From Trinickia terrae (GTDB taxonomy: Bacteria; Pseudomonadota; Gammaproteobacteria; Burkholderiales; Burkholderiaceae): a DNA stretch of 58,840 nt. The notes below the pieces were generated by a model. That model saw only the letters and a list, made by a program, of their open reading frames with translations, searched no databases and was not told the DNA's origin. Position 1 is the stretch's first letter. Each line of letters begins with the position of its first letter. The translations under genes and the position numbers were made by a program. Below are positions 51,176 through 58,840 of the stretch, piece by piece. The stretch is from the NCBI RefSeq assembly GCF_005144415.1, contig NZ_SWJE01000026.1, positions 1 through 58,840 on the forward strand, given 5' to 3'.

Positions 51176-52726
51176 TCAGGCCGGCAACGCAAAGCTCGAG
51201 ATCGCTTCGCGCAGCGAGCCCACCTGATCCTTGAGCGAGTGCGCCGCCGCCGCGGCCTCTTCGACGAGCGCGGCATTTTGCTGCGTGACCTGATCCATCT
51301 CGCCGACCGCGCGGTTCACCTGCTCGATGCCGGCGCTTTGCTCGCGCGCCGCATGGCTGATCTCTTCGAGGATCTCGTTGACGCGCCGCACGGACTGCAC
51401 GATCTCGCCCATCGTCGAGCCCGCGTTCGCGACGAGCGCCGCGCCCTGATCGACGGTGTGCGTCGACGATTCGATCAGCACCTTGATCTCCTTCGCCGCG
51501 GTCGCCGAGCGCTGCGCGAGGCTGCGCACTTCCGAGGCGACGACGGCGAAGCCGCGCCCCTGCTCGCCGGCGCGCGCCGCTTCGACGGCTGCGTTCAGCG
51601 CGAGGATGTTGGTCTGGAACGCGATGCCGTCGATCACGCCGATGATGTCGCCGATTTTCTGCGAGCTCGAGGTGATTTCGCTCATCGTGCGCACGACGTC
51701 GTCGACGACGCTGCTGCCGCGCATCGCGACGCCCGCGGCCTGCTCGGCCAGGCGCGCGGCCTGGGTCGCGCTTTCGGCGCTCTGCTTCACGTTCGACGTC
51801 ATCTGATCCATGCTCGACGCCGTCTGCACGAGCGCCGCGGCCTGCTGCTCGGTGCGCTGGGACAGGTCGGTATTGCCCGCTGCGATTTCGTTGGCGCCGA
51901 CGTTGATGTTCTCGGTGCCGGTGCGCACCCGGCTGACGGCGGCAACCAGCCCTTCGCGCATCGTCGCGAGCGCGTGCATCAGGCTGAAGTCGTCGCCGTG
52001 CTGGAGCGGCACGCGCACCGTGAGGTCGCCTTGCGCGATGCGCTGCGCGGACTCGACCGCGAGCTCGATGTCGCCGCCGAGGCTGCGGCGCACGCTGCGC
52101 AGCAAGAGCACCACCGCGATGGTGGCCACGATGCCGAGCACGGCGATGATGCCGAACCAGCGCAGCGCGCCTGCGATCACGGTGTCCTGCACATCGTCCA
52201 TGTACATGCCGGTGACGAGGCACCAGTCCCACGGGGCAAAGCGCCGCGAGTAGCTCGTCTTCGCGACCGGCTGGTCGTGGCCCGGCTTCGGCCAGTCGTA
52301 GCTGACGAAGCCGCCGCCGTCCTGGTTCGCGGCCCTCACGATGTCCGTGAACAGGTTGCGGCCGCTCGGGTCCTTGAAGTTCGCCATGTTCTTGCCGACC
52401 AGCTCCGGCTTGAACGGATGCATCAGCATGGTGGCTTGCGAATCGTTGACCGCGAAGTAGCCGTCCTTGCCGTAGCGCAGCTTGGAGATCGTTTCGAGCG
52501 CTTTTTTCTTGGCGTCGTCTTCGCTCATCGTGTGCTGCTGGGACGCCGTGTAGTAGAAGTTGGCGATGCTCGTCGCTTCGTCGACGAGCGAGACCAACTG
52601 ATCGCGCCGGTCGGCCAGCGTCGACGCGCGGTTCTGCCACGCGCCCAGCACGCCGATCAGCACGAGGCCGATCCACAGCACGGCGATCATCGAGCCGAGC
52701 TTCTGGTTCAAGGTCAGTTTATGCAT
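51176..52726 (-). CDS. methyl-accepting chemotaxis protein with single-Cache sensor
   Basis: The 516-residue receptor has TM1 ([21 protein letters not shown]) and a periplasmic sCache_2 domain ([46 protein letters not shown], ~85-130), TM2 ([20 protein letters not shown]), HAMP and a signalling tip ([43 protein letters not shown]). sCache_2 domains usually bind small organic acids. It ends without a pentapeptide tether, unlike the other receptor. Single gene; upstream lies an inverted repeat at 52828-52842. Confidence 0.93.
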   Translation of the reverse strand: MHKLTLNQKLGSMIAVLWIGLVLIGVLGAWQNRASTLADRRDQLVSLVDEATSIANFYYTASQQHTMSEDDAKKKALETISKLRYGKDGYFAVNDSQATMLMHPFKPELVGKNMANFKDPSGRNLFTDIVRAANQDGGGFVSYDWPKPGHDQPVAKTSYSRRFAPWDWCLVTGMYMDDVQDTVIAGALRWFGIIAVLGIVATIAVVLLLRSVRRSLGGDIELAVESAQRIAQGDLTVRVPLQHGDDFSLMHALATMREGLVAAVSRVRTGTENINVGANEIAAGNTDLSQRTEQQAAALVQTASSMDQMTSNVKQSAESATQAARLAEQAAGVAMRGSSVVDDVVRTMSEITSSSQKIGDIIGVIDGIAFQTNILALNAAVEAARAGEQGRGFAVVASEVRSLAQRSATAAKEIKVLIESSTHTVDQGAALVANAGSTMGEIVQSVRRVNEILEEISHAAREQSAGIEQVNRAVGEMDQVTQQNAALVEEAAAAAHSLKDQVGSLREAISSFALPA

Positions 52727-52827
52727 GAGTTGCTTTCTCGAGTGGTCGGTCAGTCAACGGCCTTTCGCTTGGGATTGAAAGGCCGCGCCCATCCGAGATG
52801 ACGGCAGCACAACTGATATGGATTAGC

Positions 52828-52842
52828 TAGGGGAAACCCCTA
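52828..52842. promoter_or_regulatory. short inverted repeat upstream of the leftward MCP gene
   Basis: TAGGGG and CCCCTA are separated by AAA, 102 bases upstream of the MCP start. The six-base arms are perfect. It could bind a dimeric regulator or form a tight hairpin. Confidence 0.4.
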
Positions 52843-52900
52843 ATCTTTCCCATTATTTGTATGAATGAACCGGGCTGTGAACGGCTTGCGGACGGGCCGT

Positions 52901-53053
52901 TCAGACCGGGTCCTTGTCGGGCGGGCCTTCGGGGCGCTGCGGCTCGTCGTTGTGGTGTCCCGGCGATGGCGGCACGAACGGATCGCCTTCGGGATCGCGT
53001 GTCGGATCGGCGGGCCGCTCGGGAATCGGCGTGGTGTGCATGCTGTAGCTCAT
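52901..53053 (-). CDS. small proline-rich protein of unknown function
   Basis: The 50-residue ORF starts at ATG 53053 with an AGGTGAG-type ribosome binding site. It is disordered and charged: PIPERPADPTRDPEGDPFVPP and PEGPPDKDPV. No hydrophobic segment. Its ribosome binding site favours translation, but composition alone could be chance. Confidence 0.4.
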   Translation of the reverse strand: MSYSMHTTPIPERPADPTRDPEGDPFVPPSPGHHNDEPQRPEGPPDKDPV

Positions 53054-53101
53054 GAGCTCACCTGCGAAGGAAGAGGGCGGGTCAAGCGCCCTTGTCATGA
53101 G

Positions 53102-54670
53102 TTATACGTCATCCCGTGCGCGCTTCGCTGCGTTTTTTGCGGCCAGTTGGCGCGCCCGCACGAGCGCGGCGACGAGGGTCGCGACGATCTCTTCGCGCAG
53201 CTTCGCGTCGGACGTGCGCAGCGCATACGCCGGATGATAGGTCGGCACGATCAGCCAGCCGTCGTGCGAAACGGTTTGTCCGAGGTACTCCGACAGGCTG
53301 AGCGGCTGCCGCGTCAGCGCGCGCAGGGCCGTCGTGCCGAGCGCCACGATGGCGCGCGGCTGCACGCGCTTCAGCTCGTCGTCGAGCCAATAGCCGCAGG
53401 CCTCGACTTCGCTGGGCGGGGGCGTCTTGTGCACGCGGATCGTGCTTTGTCCGTGGGCCGTCTGCCTGGGCGAGTCCAGCACGTCCCATTTCCCATGCTT
53501 GAGCGCATTCGTCAGGTAGAGCCCGGAGCGCTCGAGCTCCGCGCGGCGCAACACTTCGTCGAGCAATTCGCCCGCTGCGCCGCGCAGCGGTTCGCCGGCG
53601 ATCTCGTCCTGCTCGCCGGGCTGCTCGCCGACCAGCATGATCGCCGCGGGGACCGGGCCTGCGCCCGCGACCGGCTTCCACTTGCTGCGCCATATTCCGC
53701 AGAGCTTGCAGGCCGCAAGCGAGGCGGGCGGCGCGCGCGAGCCCGGGGAAGCGGCGGGGGGCTTGGGCTCGGGCGCGGGGACGCTGACCGTGGACGAGGC
53801 TGGCGCCGCCTGCGCCGCCTGCCGCGAGCTGGCGAGCGGCCTCACGGCAAACGCGGGCGAGTGCCGGCCGTTCGCGGGCGGCTTCCAGTAGCGCACGGGC
53901 AGGTGCGACGGCAACGCGGCCTCGTAGGGGTAGTCCGGGTTGAAGGTGCTTTCGTAATACGCGAGCCATAGGGCTTCCGCGGCGTCGCCGGTGGCCGCTT
54001 CGCCGGTCGAGCTGAGCGACGTCAGCGCTTCTTCGGGCTCGGTCGTGCGGTCGACGCGCAACAGCGCGCCGTCCCAGAAGGCCGCGCCGCAGGGCGTGGC
54101 GATGACCCAGCTCGAGCGGCCCATGCGTTTCGCGAAATGCGGGGCGGCGCGCTCGAGCACGTCGTGCCGCGGCTCGAACCAGCCGACGAATTCGGGCGGA
54201 CCCAGCGGCGGCGCGCGGCGCCTGAAGCGCAGCAGGGCCTGCATCTGCTGGAGCTCCTTGTCGACTTCGCGGATGCGCATGGCGAGGCGCGCGCCGTCGG
54301 CGTCCTGCTCGGAGATGACCGAACGCTGGCCTTGGGCCCAGCGCCACAGGATGCGATAGAGAAAGGCCCAGCGATCGGGCGCTCGATAGCAGGCGGCCGC
54401 TTCGAGCCTGGTGAGCAGGGAGCGGGGGATGGTAAGAGCGACGGACGCAGCGGGGGCGGCGGTAGCCGTGGCGGTATTCGGCGCTTCCGTTTCCGTTTCT
54501 GCTTCCGCTGAACTTTCGGCAAATGCGGGCATGCCGTTGGCGGTCAGCAGGGCTGCACTACCGCCGGCTTCGATCCACTCGACTTCATGCGGAGCGGCGG
54601 CCTCCAGAAGCAGCGTTCGCGCGAAGCGCCGCCACGCGGCGAATGAGGGTTCGATTCGGATGCTTTTCAT
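53102..54670 (-). CDS. udgX: UdgX-type uracil-DNA glycosylase with N-terminal DUF4130-like domain
   Basis: The 522-residue protein joins a DUF4130-like N-terminal domain (~1-260, with SVISEQDADGARLAMRIREVDKELQQMQALLRF) to a UDG domain (from ~330). The UDG part has paired Cys for Fe-S binding (LAACKLCGIW), GEQPGEQDE with the catalytic acidic loop, LTNALKHGKW, and IRVHKTPP whose His aligns with the UdgX His that covalently traps uracil DNA. A Pro/Ala linker separates them. The gene sits behind a perfect LexA box at 54705-54720, implying SOS induction. Fusions of this kind are often next to a radical SAM gene; none is seen here. Confidence 0.82.
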   Translation of the reverse strand: MKSIRIEPSFAAWRRFARTLLLEAAAPHEVEWIEAGGSAALLTANGMPAFAESSAEAETETEAPNTATATAAPAASVALTIPRSLLTRLEAAACYRAPDRWAFLYRILWRWAQGQRSVISEQDADGARLAMRIREVDKELQQMQALLRFRRRAPPLGPPEFVGWFEPRHDVLERAAPHFAKRMGRSSWVIATPCGAAFWDGALLRVDRTTEPEEALTSLSSTGEAATGDAAEALWLAYYESTFNPDYPYEAALPSHLPVRYWKPPANGRHSPAFAVRPLASSRQAAQAAPASSTVSVPAPEPKPPAASPGSRAPPASLAACKLCGIWRSKWKPVAGAGPVPAAIMLVGEQPGEQDEIAGEPLRGAAGELLDEVLRRAELERSGLYLTNALKHGKWDVLDSPRQTAHGQSTIRVHKTPPPSEVEACGYWLDDELKRVQPRAIVALGTTALRALTRQPLSLSEYLGQTVSHDGWLIVPTYHPAYALRTSDAKLREEIVATLVAALVRARQLAAKNAAKRARDDV

Positions 54671-54690
54671 CGGCTTCTCCTGCGCACCGC

Positions 54691-54734
54691 GCCGCCATCA
54701 AATACTGTATAAATATACAGTATTTGATGGCGGC
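54691..54734. repeat. perfect 44-base palindrome containing a LexA box
   Basis: Two 21-base arms (54691-54711 and 54714-54734) are perfect inverted copies around two A bases. The core is a LexA site. It may act as terminator for the mobA-like gene as well. Confidence 0.92.
54705..54720. promoter_or_regulatory. LexA (SOS) box upstream of udgX
   Basis: CTGTATAAATATACAG matches the CTGT-N8-ACAG LexA consensus with an AT-rich centre. It lies 34 bases upstream of the udgX start on the leftward strand, where LexA would block the promoter. Confidence 0.88.
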
Positions 54735-54745
54735 CGTAGCAAGAT

Positions 54746-55330
54746 TCACCGCCGCAAATCCTCCGGCTTGTCGACATCGCCCAGAATCCCCGCGTCGTCG
54801 ACTTCGATCTTCGTGACCCTGTGCGACGCCAGCAGGCTGCGCGCGCCGACATCGCCGTCGAGCGCGGCGAGCGAGTCGCCATGCTCGGCGTGAAAACCGA
54901 CCGGATGCCCGCGTTGTCCGCGATACATGGGCACGACGATCGACGCGCCGTCGTCGAGCGTGCGCGCGACCGCATCGATCGTCGCATGGGCGATCCACGG
55001 CATGTCGGCGAGCGCGACGATCCAGCCTTCGGCTTCGCCGCTCGCGCGCACGCCGGCGGCGAGGCTTGCGCCCATGCCGCGCTCGGCGTCGAGCGAGAAC
55101 ACGACATCGCAGCCCGCATCGTTGAGCACGTGGGCGAGCGCCTCGGCGCCGGGCCGCACGACGGCGATCACGTGCGGCACCGTGAGCAGCAGCTGATGCG
55201 CGGCGGCGCGCGCGACCGGCATGCCGTCGGGAAGCGGCGCGAGCAGCTTGTTTTGCAAACCGAGCGGATCGAAGCGTGAGCCGAGGCCGGCGGCGAGCAG
55301 CACACCGGTGGCGGATGAGGCATAGGTCAT
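54746..55330 (-). CDS. MobA-like NTP transferase (molybdenum cofactor nucleotidyltransferase type)
   Basis: The 194-residue protein has the nucleotidyltransferase signature LLAAGLGSRFDPLG, NKLLAPLPDG with the conserved Lys, VIAVVRPGAEAL, and LADMPWIAHATIDAV with the Asp-Met-Pro motif. GQRGHPVGF is typical of MocA-like enzymes that attach CMP to molybdopterin. No molybdoenzyme genes lie in the window, so it may maturate an unlinked enzyme. ATG 55330. It precedes udgX by ~75 bases on the same strand. Confidence 0.85.
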   Translation of the reverse strand: MTYASSATGVLLAAGLGSRFDPLGLQNKLLAPLPDGMPVARAAAHQLLLTVPHVIAVVRPGAEALAHVLNDAGCDVVFSLDAERGMGASLAAGVRASGEAEGWIVALADMPWIAHATIDAVARTLDDGASIVVPMYRGQRGHPVGFHAEHGDSLAALDGDVGARSLLASHRVTKIEVDDAGILGDVDKPEDLRR

Positions 55331-55451
55331 CGTGCGGGGCCGCGGGGGAAGACGCTTCCGATTGTGCAACGCGCGATGCAGCGCAGCAAGCGCAATGACC
55401 GCGAGTCCGTAAAATGAGCGGTTTCCAATCAACTGACCTATTGCACCCGCG

Positions 55452-56021
55452 ATGAAGCCGATCGACTCTTGCGCCGCGCTCGTTCTCATCGATTTGCAAA
55501 AGGGCATGCGCGAACCCGCCGCCGGACGCCGCAACCATCCCGATGCCGAGGCTCGCGCCGAGACGCTGTTGGCGCTTTGGCGCCGCACGGCGCGGCCGGT
55601 CGTGCATGTGCGGCACATCTCACGCTCGGAGACTTCGCCGTTTCGTCCGGGCCAGCGCGGCGCGGAGTTCCAGGACGCGCTCATGCCGCTCGCGCACGAG
55701 CACGTGGTCGAGAAGAACGTGCCGGACGCTTTCGCCGCGAGCGGCCTTGAGCGTTGGCTGCGCGTGCGCGGCATTCGTCAGCTGGTTATCGCCGGCGTCG
55801 CGACGAACAATTCCGTGGAGTCCACCGCGCGCTCGGCGGGCAATCTCGGTTTCGAGGCGATCGTCGTCGAGGACGCCTCGTTCACCTTCGACCTGCGCGA
55901 TCTCAACGGCCGGCTGTGGTCCGCCGAGGACGTGCATGCGCTCTCGCTTGCCAATCTCGCGATGGACTATGCGCAGGTGGCGACGATGGCCGCGATCGTC
56001 GAGCGCGCGGGCGGCGCTTGA
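55452..56021 (+). CDS. isochorismatase-like hydrolase lacking the catalytic Cys
   Basis: The 189-residue protein has the isochorismatase fold (ALVLIDLQKGM with Asp14, VVEKNVPDAF with Lys88, and VIAGVATNNSVESTARSAG). In cysteine hydrolases the last motif is CV, giving the nucleophile; here it is SV (Ser121). A subgroup with TNNSVE exists to my knowledge, so loss is not proof of inactivity. ATG 55452. Divergent from the mobA-like gene; it may act on an amide or diol. Confidence 0.82.
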   Translation: MKPIDSCAALVLIDLQKGMREPAAGRRNHPDAEARAETLLALWRRTARPVVHVRHISRSETSPFRPGQRGAEFQDALMPLAHEHVVEKNVPDAFAASGLERWLRVRGIRQLVIAGVATNNSVESTARSAGNLGFEAIVVEDASFTFDLRDLNGRLWSAEDVHALSLANLAMDYAQVATMAAIVERAGGA

Positions 56022-56062
56022 GCATTCGTGGTCGATGCCGTTTTGGTCAATGCCATCTTTAC

Positions 56063-56998
56063 ACGGCCATCGGCACGATCGCCGATACCGTGACCGGCAA
56101 GCATCTCGCGCGGCAGTCGACGGTGTACCACTGCATCGCCGTCGGCCTCGTCATCGCGTGCTCGTTCATCATCGTCGTCATCAATTTGCCGCTGATTCCG
56201 TATTTCTTTCGCGAAGTCGTGGCCGGGGCGTTCGCGCCGCACGCGCTCTTTGGCGGCGCGATCGGCACGGCGCTGGCGCAGGGCGTCAAGCGCGGGCTGA
56301 TGTCGAACGAGGCGGGGCAGGGGACGATCACGATGGCCGCGGCGATCGCCGATAACGACCATCCCTGCGAGCAAGGCTTCGTGCAGAGCCTCGGCGTGTT
56401 CTTCGACACGATGGTGATCTGCACGCTGACGGGCTTCATCGTCGTGATGGCGCACGTCTGGACGGATACCGTCGACGGGCAGGCGTGGGAGTCGATCCGG
56501 GCTTCGAAGATCACGGTTTATCTGGCTTCGGTGCGCTCGCTCGTGCCGGCGCCGGTGGGGCATGTCGTGCAGATCGTGATGTGCGCGTGCTATGGGCTGT
56601 TTGCGTTCACCACCTTGCTCGGCATGATTTCGTTTGCGGAAATCTCGGCGAATTTCATCTCGCGCAGCGCGGTTTTCATCAAGGGGATTCGCGTGGCGGG
56701 CTCGCTCGTGTTCGTGCCGTTCGGCGCGCTGACGGTGCTCGCGGGGATCGAGCTGCCGAACCTGTGGGCGCTTTCCGATCTGATGAACATCGTGATGGTG
56801 CTGCTGAACGTGCCGATCGTGCTGATGAGGGCGGGGATCGTCTATAAGGCGCTCGCGCATTATCGCGAGACGGGCGGCGGGAGGTTCGTGTCGGAGGAGA
56901 TCGGGGTGGTGACGGAGTATTGGACGGCGGGGCGGGATGGCGGTGTGACGTGTGCGGACCCGTTGCTGGCCGAATTGCCGGTGCGTGCCGAAGACTAG
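56063..56998 (+). pseudogene. N-terminally truncated AGCS (sodium:alanine) symporter remnant
   Basis: The frame from about 56063 encodes the C-terminal ~310 residues of an AGCS family sodium/amino-acid symporter: ALAQGVKRGLMSNEAGQGTITMAAAIADNDHPCEQGF, VFFDTMVICTLTGFIVV, and several membrane helices to the end. The first ~200 residues, with the sodium-binding N-terminal helices and a GTGNIAGVA-type motif, are missing. The in-frame extension to 55754 only overlaps the isochorismatase gene. No start codon with a ribosome binding site is seen. It looks like a gene shortened by deletion that joined it to the isochorismatase end. Confidence 0.6.
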
Positions 56999-57131
56999 TT
57001 CGCCGGCCTTGGTTGCGAAAGCGGGTTGTAACATTGGCTGAAAGGCGTTACTGTCCATTCTCTCAGTTCGGCTCGGTTGTCATATATGGTGACGTCGGGA
57101 ATAATAATTTCGGAATGCAAAGTACGGAGAG

Positions 57132-58840
57132 ATGGAGAAACAATTCGAACCCAAAATGACTGGCTTTGCCTTTCCGTTCCGCGACGCGAAGGGCAAGGAG
57201 ATCGTCGACGAGCATGTGTTCTACGAGTGGCTCGCCGACGAGGGAAGCGGGAACTTTGCGGTGAGCGGCTCGGGGATGTGGCATGGCGGCATTCACGTGT
57301 CAGCGGAGGGGGCCGGCAAGCACCTGGATTTGCCGTACGGCGTGCGTTGCATCGCGGCTGGCGAAGTGATCGCATACCAAACGAATCGCCTCGCGCTCGC
57401 GAGTCACATTCCTGCGGGCGGCGGCGAGCCTGCACAGACGGGCCACTACAGCTCGGCGTTCACGCTGGTGCGCCACACGCTCGAATATCCGGCGAACAAC
57501 CGGCTGACGTTTTTCAGCCTGTACATGCACCTTCAGAGCGTCGCGGAGTACCGGCAGAAGTCGATGCCGCCGCCGGCATATTGGACACGGTCCCACGCGG
57601 TGACGCAGCACGCCATCGACAAGCCCAAAGCCGATGCGCATCACGGTGCGGCGCAATCAGGCCAAGTGGGGCTGAACGTCCGGGATGCGGCGGGCGGCCG
57701 AACTGTGCTGGGCATCTTGCCGCGCGGCGCGTGCGTGCGCATCGGCGAGCGGGATCGCAGCGGGAAGTGGGGAAAAATCGAGCAGATCGAGTCCGGCACG
57801 CTCATGCCGCCACAGGTGGCGAGCTTCGTGCGGCCTGGTGCGGAAAACGGCTGGGTGTATCTGGGCAAGGAGCGCGGACATTCCCTGCTGACCGAGACGG
57901 TGTCGGAGGTGCTGTGCGATCGAGTGATAGTGCCTGCCAAGCCGATTCCCATTGCTGCGGGCGAACTGATCGGCCACCTCGGGCCGTACTGGCAACCGGC
58001 TGATCCAGCGCATGACCACCGGATGGTTCATATCGAGGTGTTCTGCGGTGACGAATTACCGGGTTTCCTGAAGGCAAGCCGCGCCGTGGCGAGCAAGATC
58101 ACGGACTTCAACAAGCTTCCTCTGCTGCGCATCAACAAGGGGGTGAAACTCTTTGCGCGCCCTTCGATCGAGGGCGAGGGCGCGAACGCCGAAGAAACCG
58201 CGGTGGTCCAGATCTACAGCCAGGCCGCGCTCGATGCGTTGCCGGCGGACCACAAGGGGCCGAAGGACGACGCGCTCGGAAGCGGTCAGCCGTGGTGGCG
58301 CGTGACGAGCGCCAACAGCCGCGATGCCGACATCAGTGGGTGGGTGCGTAACCGGCAAATGCCACCGAAGGGTGGTGTGACGCGCGAATCGCCCCACGGA
58401 TGGATGGACTTCGAGACGGTGAGCGGCGCCGACGCGGGCAATCCGACGATCTTCAACACGGTCGATGCATGGCTGGACCACGTGCTATGCGAAGACAAGC
58501 CGGCGACAGGCAATGTCGACAAGCTCAAACCGCTGGCGTGCAACGTGTATCGGCTGCTGTCGCCGAGGCGCGACGAGAAGCAGGCGGCTGACGAGCTGCG
58601 CACGCACAAGCGGGAGAAGTGGCTGCGCTTTCGGGCGTCGCGGTTGATCCCGAAGCATCGCAGCGAGTGGGCGAGCCAGGGCGAGTATTTGAGTTTCTTC
58701 GAGCAGGTGCTGCGGCGCGTGGCGAAGGAGCCGTATCACGATGCGGAGATCGAGCGGGTCAAGAAGCTGGTGTGGTGGGATGAGGTGCGCAACGCGGTGA
58801 AGGGGGAGTTTCCGGCGAGTCCGGATGTGTTTCATATTCA
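57132..58840 (+). CDS. T6SS cell-wall effector, N-terminal part (M23-like and SH3-like), open at window end
   Basis: The frame starts at ATG 57132 with GGAGAG just upstream and runs open to the window end (569 codons). An M23/LytM-like domain covers ~1-310: HGGIH (~51-55), YMHLQ (~130) and a late VHIEVF (~300) take the places of HxxxD, the central strand and HLHFEV. The canonical HxxxD is HxxxH and the HxH is incomplete, so metal binding is probably altered. An SH3-like domain (~177-240: GLNVRDAAGG, WGKIEQI) is inserted in it, and another SH3-like stretch follows (~335-420). The end is identical to bases 1-160. Its C-terminal toxin is outside the window or is the piece at 1-950. Confidence 0.7.
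   Translation, partial: MEKQFEPKMTGFAFPFRDAKGKEIVDEHVFYEWLADEGSGNFAVSGSGMWHGGIHVSAEGAGKHLDLPYGVRCIAAGEVIAYQTNRLALASHIPAGGGEPAQTGHYSSAFTLVRHTLEYPANNRLTFFSLYMHLQSVAEYRQKSMPPPAYWTRSHAVTQHAIDKPKADAHHGAAQSGQVGLNVRDAAGGRTVLGILPRGACVRIGERDRSGKWGKIEQIESGTLMPPQVASFVRPGAENGWVYLGKERGHSLLTETVSEVLCDRVIVPAKPIPIAAGELIGHLGPYWQPADPAHDHRMVHIEVFCGDELPGFLKASRAVASKITDFNKLPLLRINKGVKLFARPSIEGEGANAEETAVVQIYSQAALDALPADHKGPKDDALGSGQPWWRVTSANSRDADISGWVRNRQMPPKGGVTRESPHGWMDFETVSGADAGNPTIFNTVDAWLDHVLCEDKPATGNVDKLKPLACNVYRLLSPRRDEKQAADELRTHKREKWLRFRASRLIPKHRSEWASQGEYLSFFEQVLRRVAKEPYHDAEIERVKKLVWWDEVRNAVKGEFPASPDVFHI
58681..58840. repeat. terminal direct repeat, identical to bases 1-160
   Basis: All 160 bases at the window end match bases 1-160 and share the same reading frame of the effector gene. 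This indicates assembly circularity, a tandem copy or duplicated effector modules. Confidence 0.98.

Noticed and set aside
1-58840. Complete plasmid, phage or integrative element
   Set aside because: The matching ends invite this, but there is no replication, partition, relaxase, integrase, capsid or terminase gene, and most genes are chromosomal in kind.

Overview
The window looks like chromosomal DNA from a Burkholderiaceae bacterium (Burkholderia sensu lato; species not resolvable by eye). Coding density and GC are high, codons end in G or C, and the content is typical of the group: a type VI secretion (T6SS) block, an intracellular PHB depolymerase, PPK2, HiPIP, GcvA-type LysR, CheW and chemoreceptors, and an OmpW porin. 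No rRNA, tRNA, CRISPR array, complete insertion sequence, integrase or replication gene was found. The last 160 bases are identical to the first 160 and lie in the same reading frame of a T6SS effector gene. The sequence is therefore either a circular or tandemly duplicated 58,680-bp unit, or a contig that begins and ends in two copies of the same effector module. With no replicon genes, I favour the second reading.

Layout. 57132-58840 and 1-950: peptidoglycan-targeting T6SS effector (degenerate M23-like and SH3-like modules, then a GH19-type glycosidase), followed by AT-rich accessory DNA: a periplasmic immunity candidate, a truncated muramidase, its broken LprI-type immunity gene and a PAAR-like relic. 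3319-13180: a membrane protein, then tssM, tssA, tssF, tssG and tssJ. 13220-19198: HtrA-like protease, VOC protein, PPK2, PiT phosphate transporter, NRAMP-like transporter. 19272-26886: a LysR regulator convergent with a four-gene leftward operon (EamA exporter, a 1111-residue BKACE fusion, a FAD/NAD(P) oxidoreductase, an O-methyltransferase). That operon is the best candidate here for an undescribed pathway. 27574-33257: catabolic operon (aldehyde dehydrogenase, MFS importer, enolase-superfamily enzyme, GMC oxidoreductase). 33335-36416: YigZ, an uncharacterised membrane/secreted pair, a GST. 36773-44012: PHB depolymerase, OmpW, fimbria-like protein, cupin, diguanylate cyclase, orphan FtsI paralogue. 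44202-46201: operon of DUF4142, cupredoxin, ECF sigma factor and a lectin-like secreted protein. 46533-52726: CheW, two chemoreceptors, alcohol dehydrogenase, HiPIP. 52901-57000: UdgX-type uracil-DNA glycosylase behind a perfect LexA box inside a 44-bp palindrome, MobA-like transferase, isochorismatase-like hydrolase, and a decayed AGCS symporter.

How the genes work together. The T6SS genes encode the membrane complex (TssM, TssJ), baseplate (TssF, TssG) and assembly cap (TssA). The effector and immunity cassettes upstream look like a turnover zone of cell-wall toxins. The sheath, tube, ClpV, TssE, TssK, TssL and VgrG genes are not in the window. Family names come from motif recognition by eye; no database search was run.
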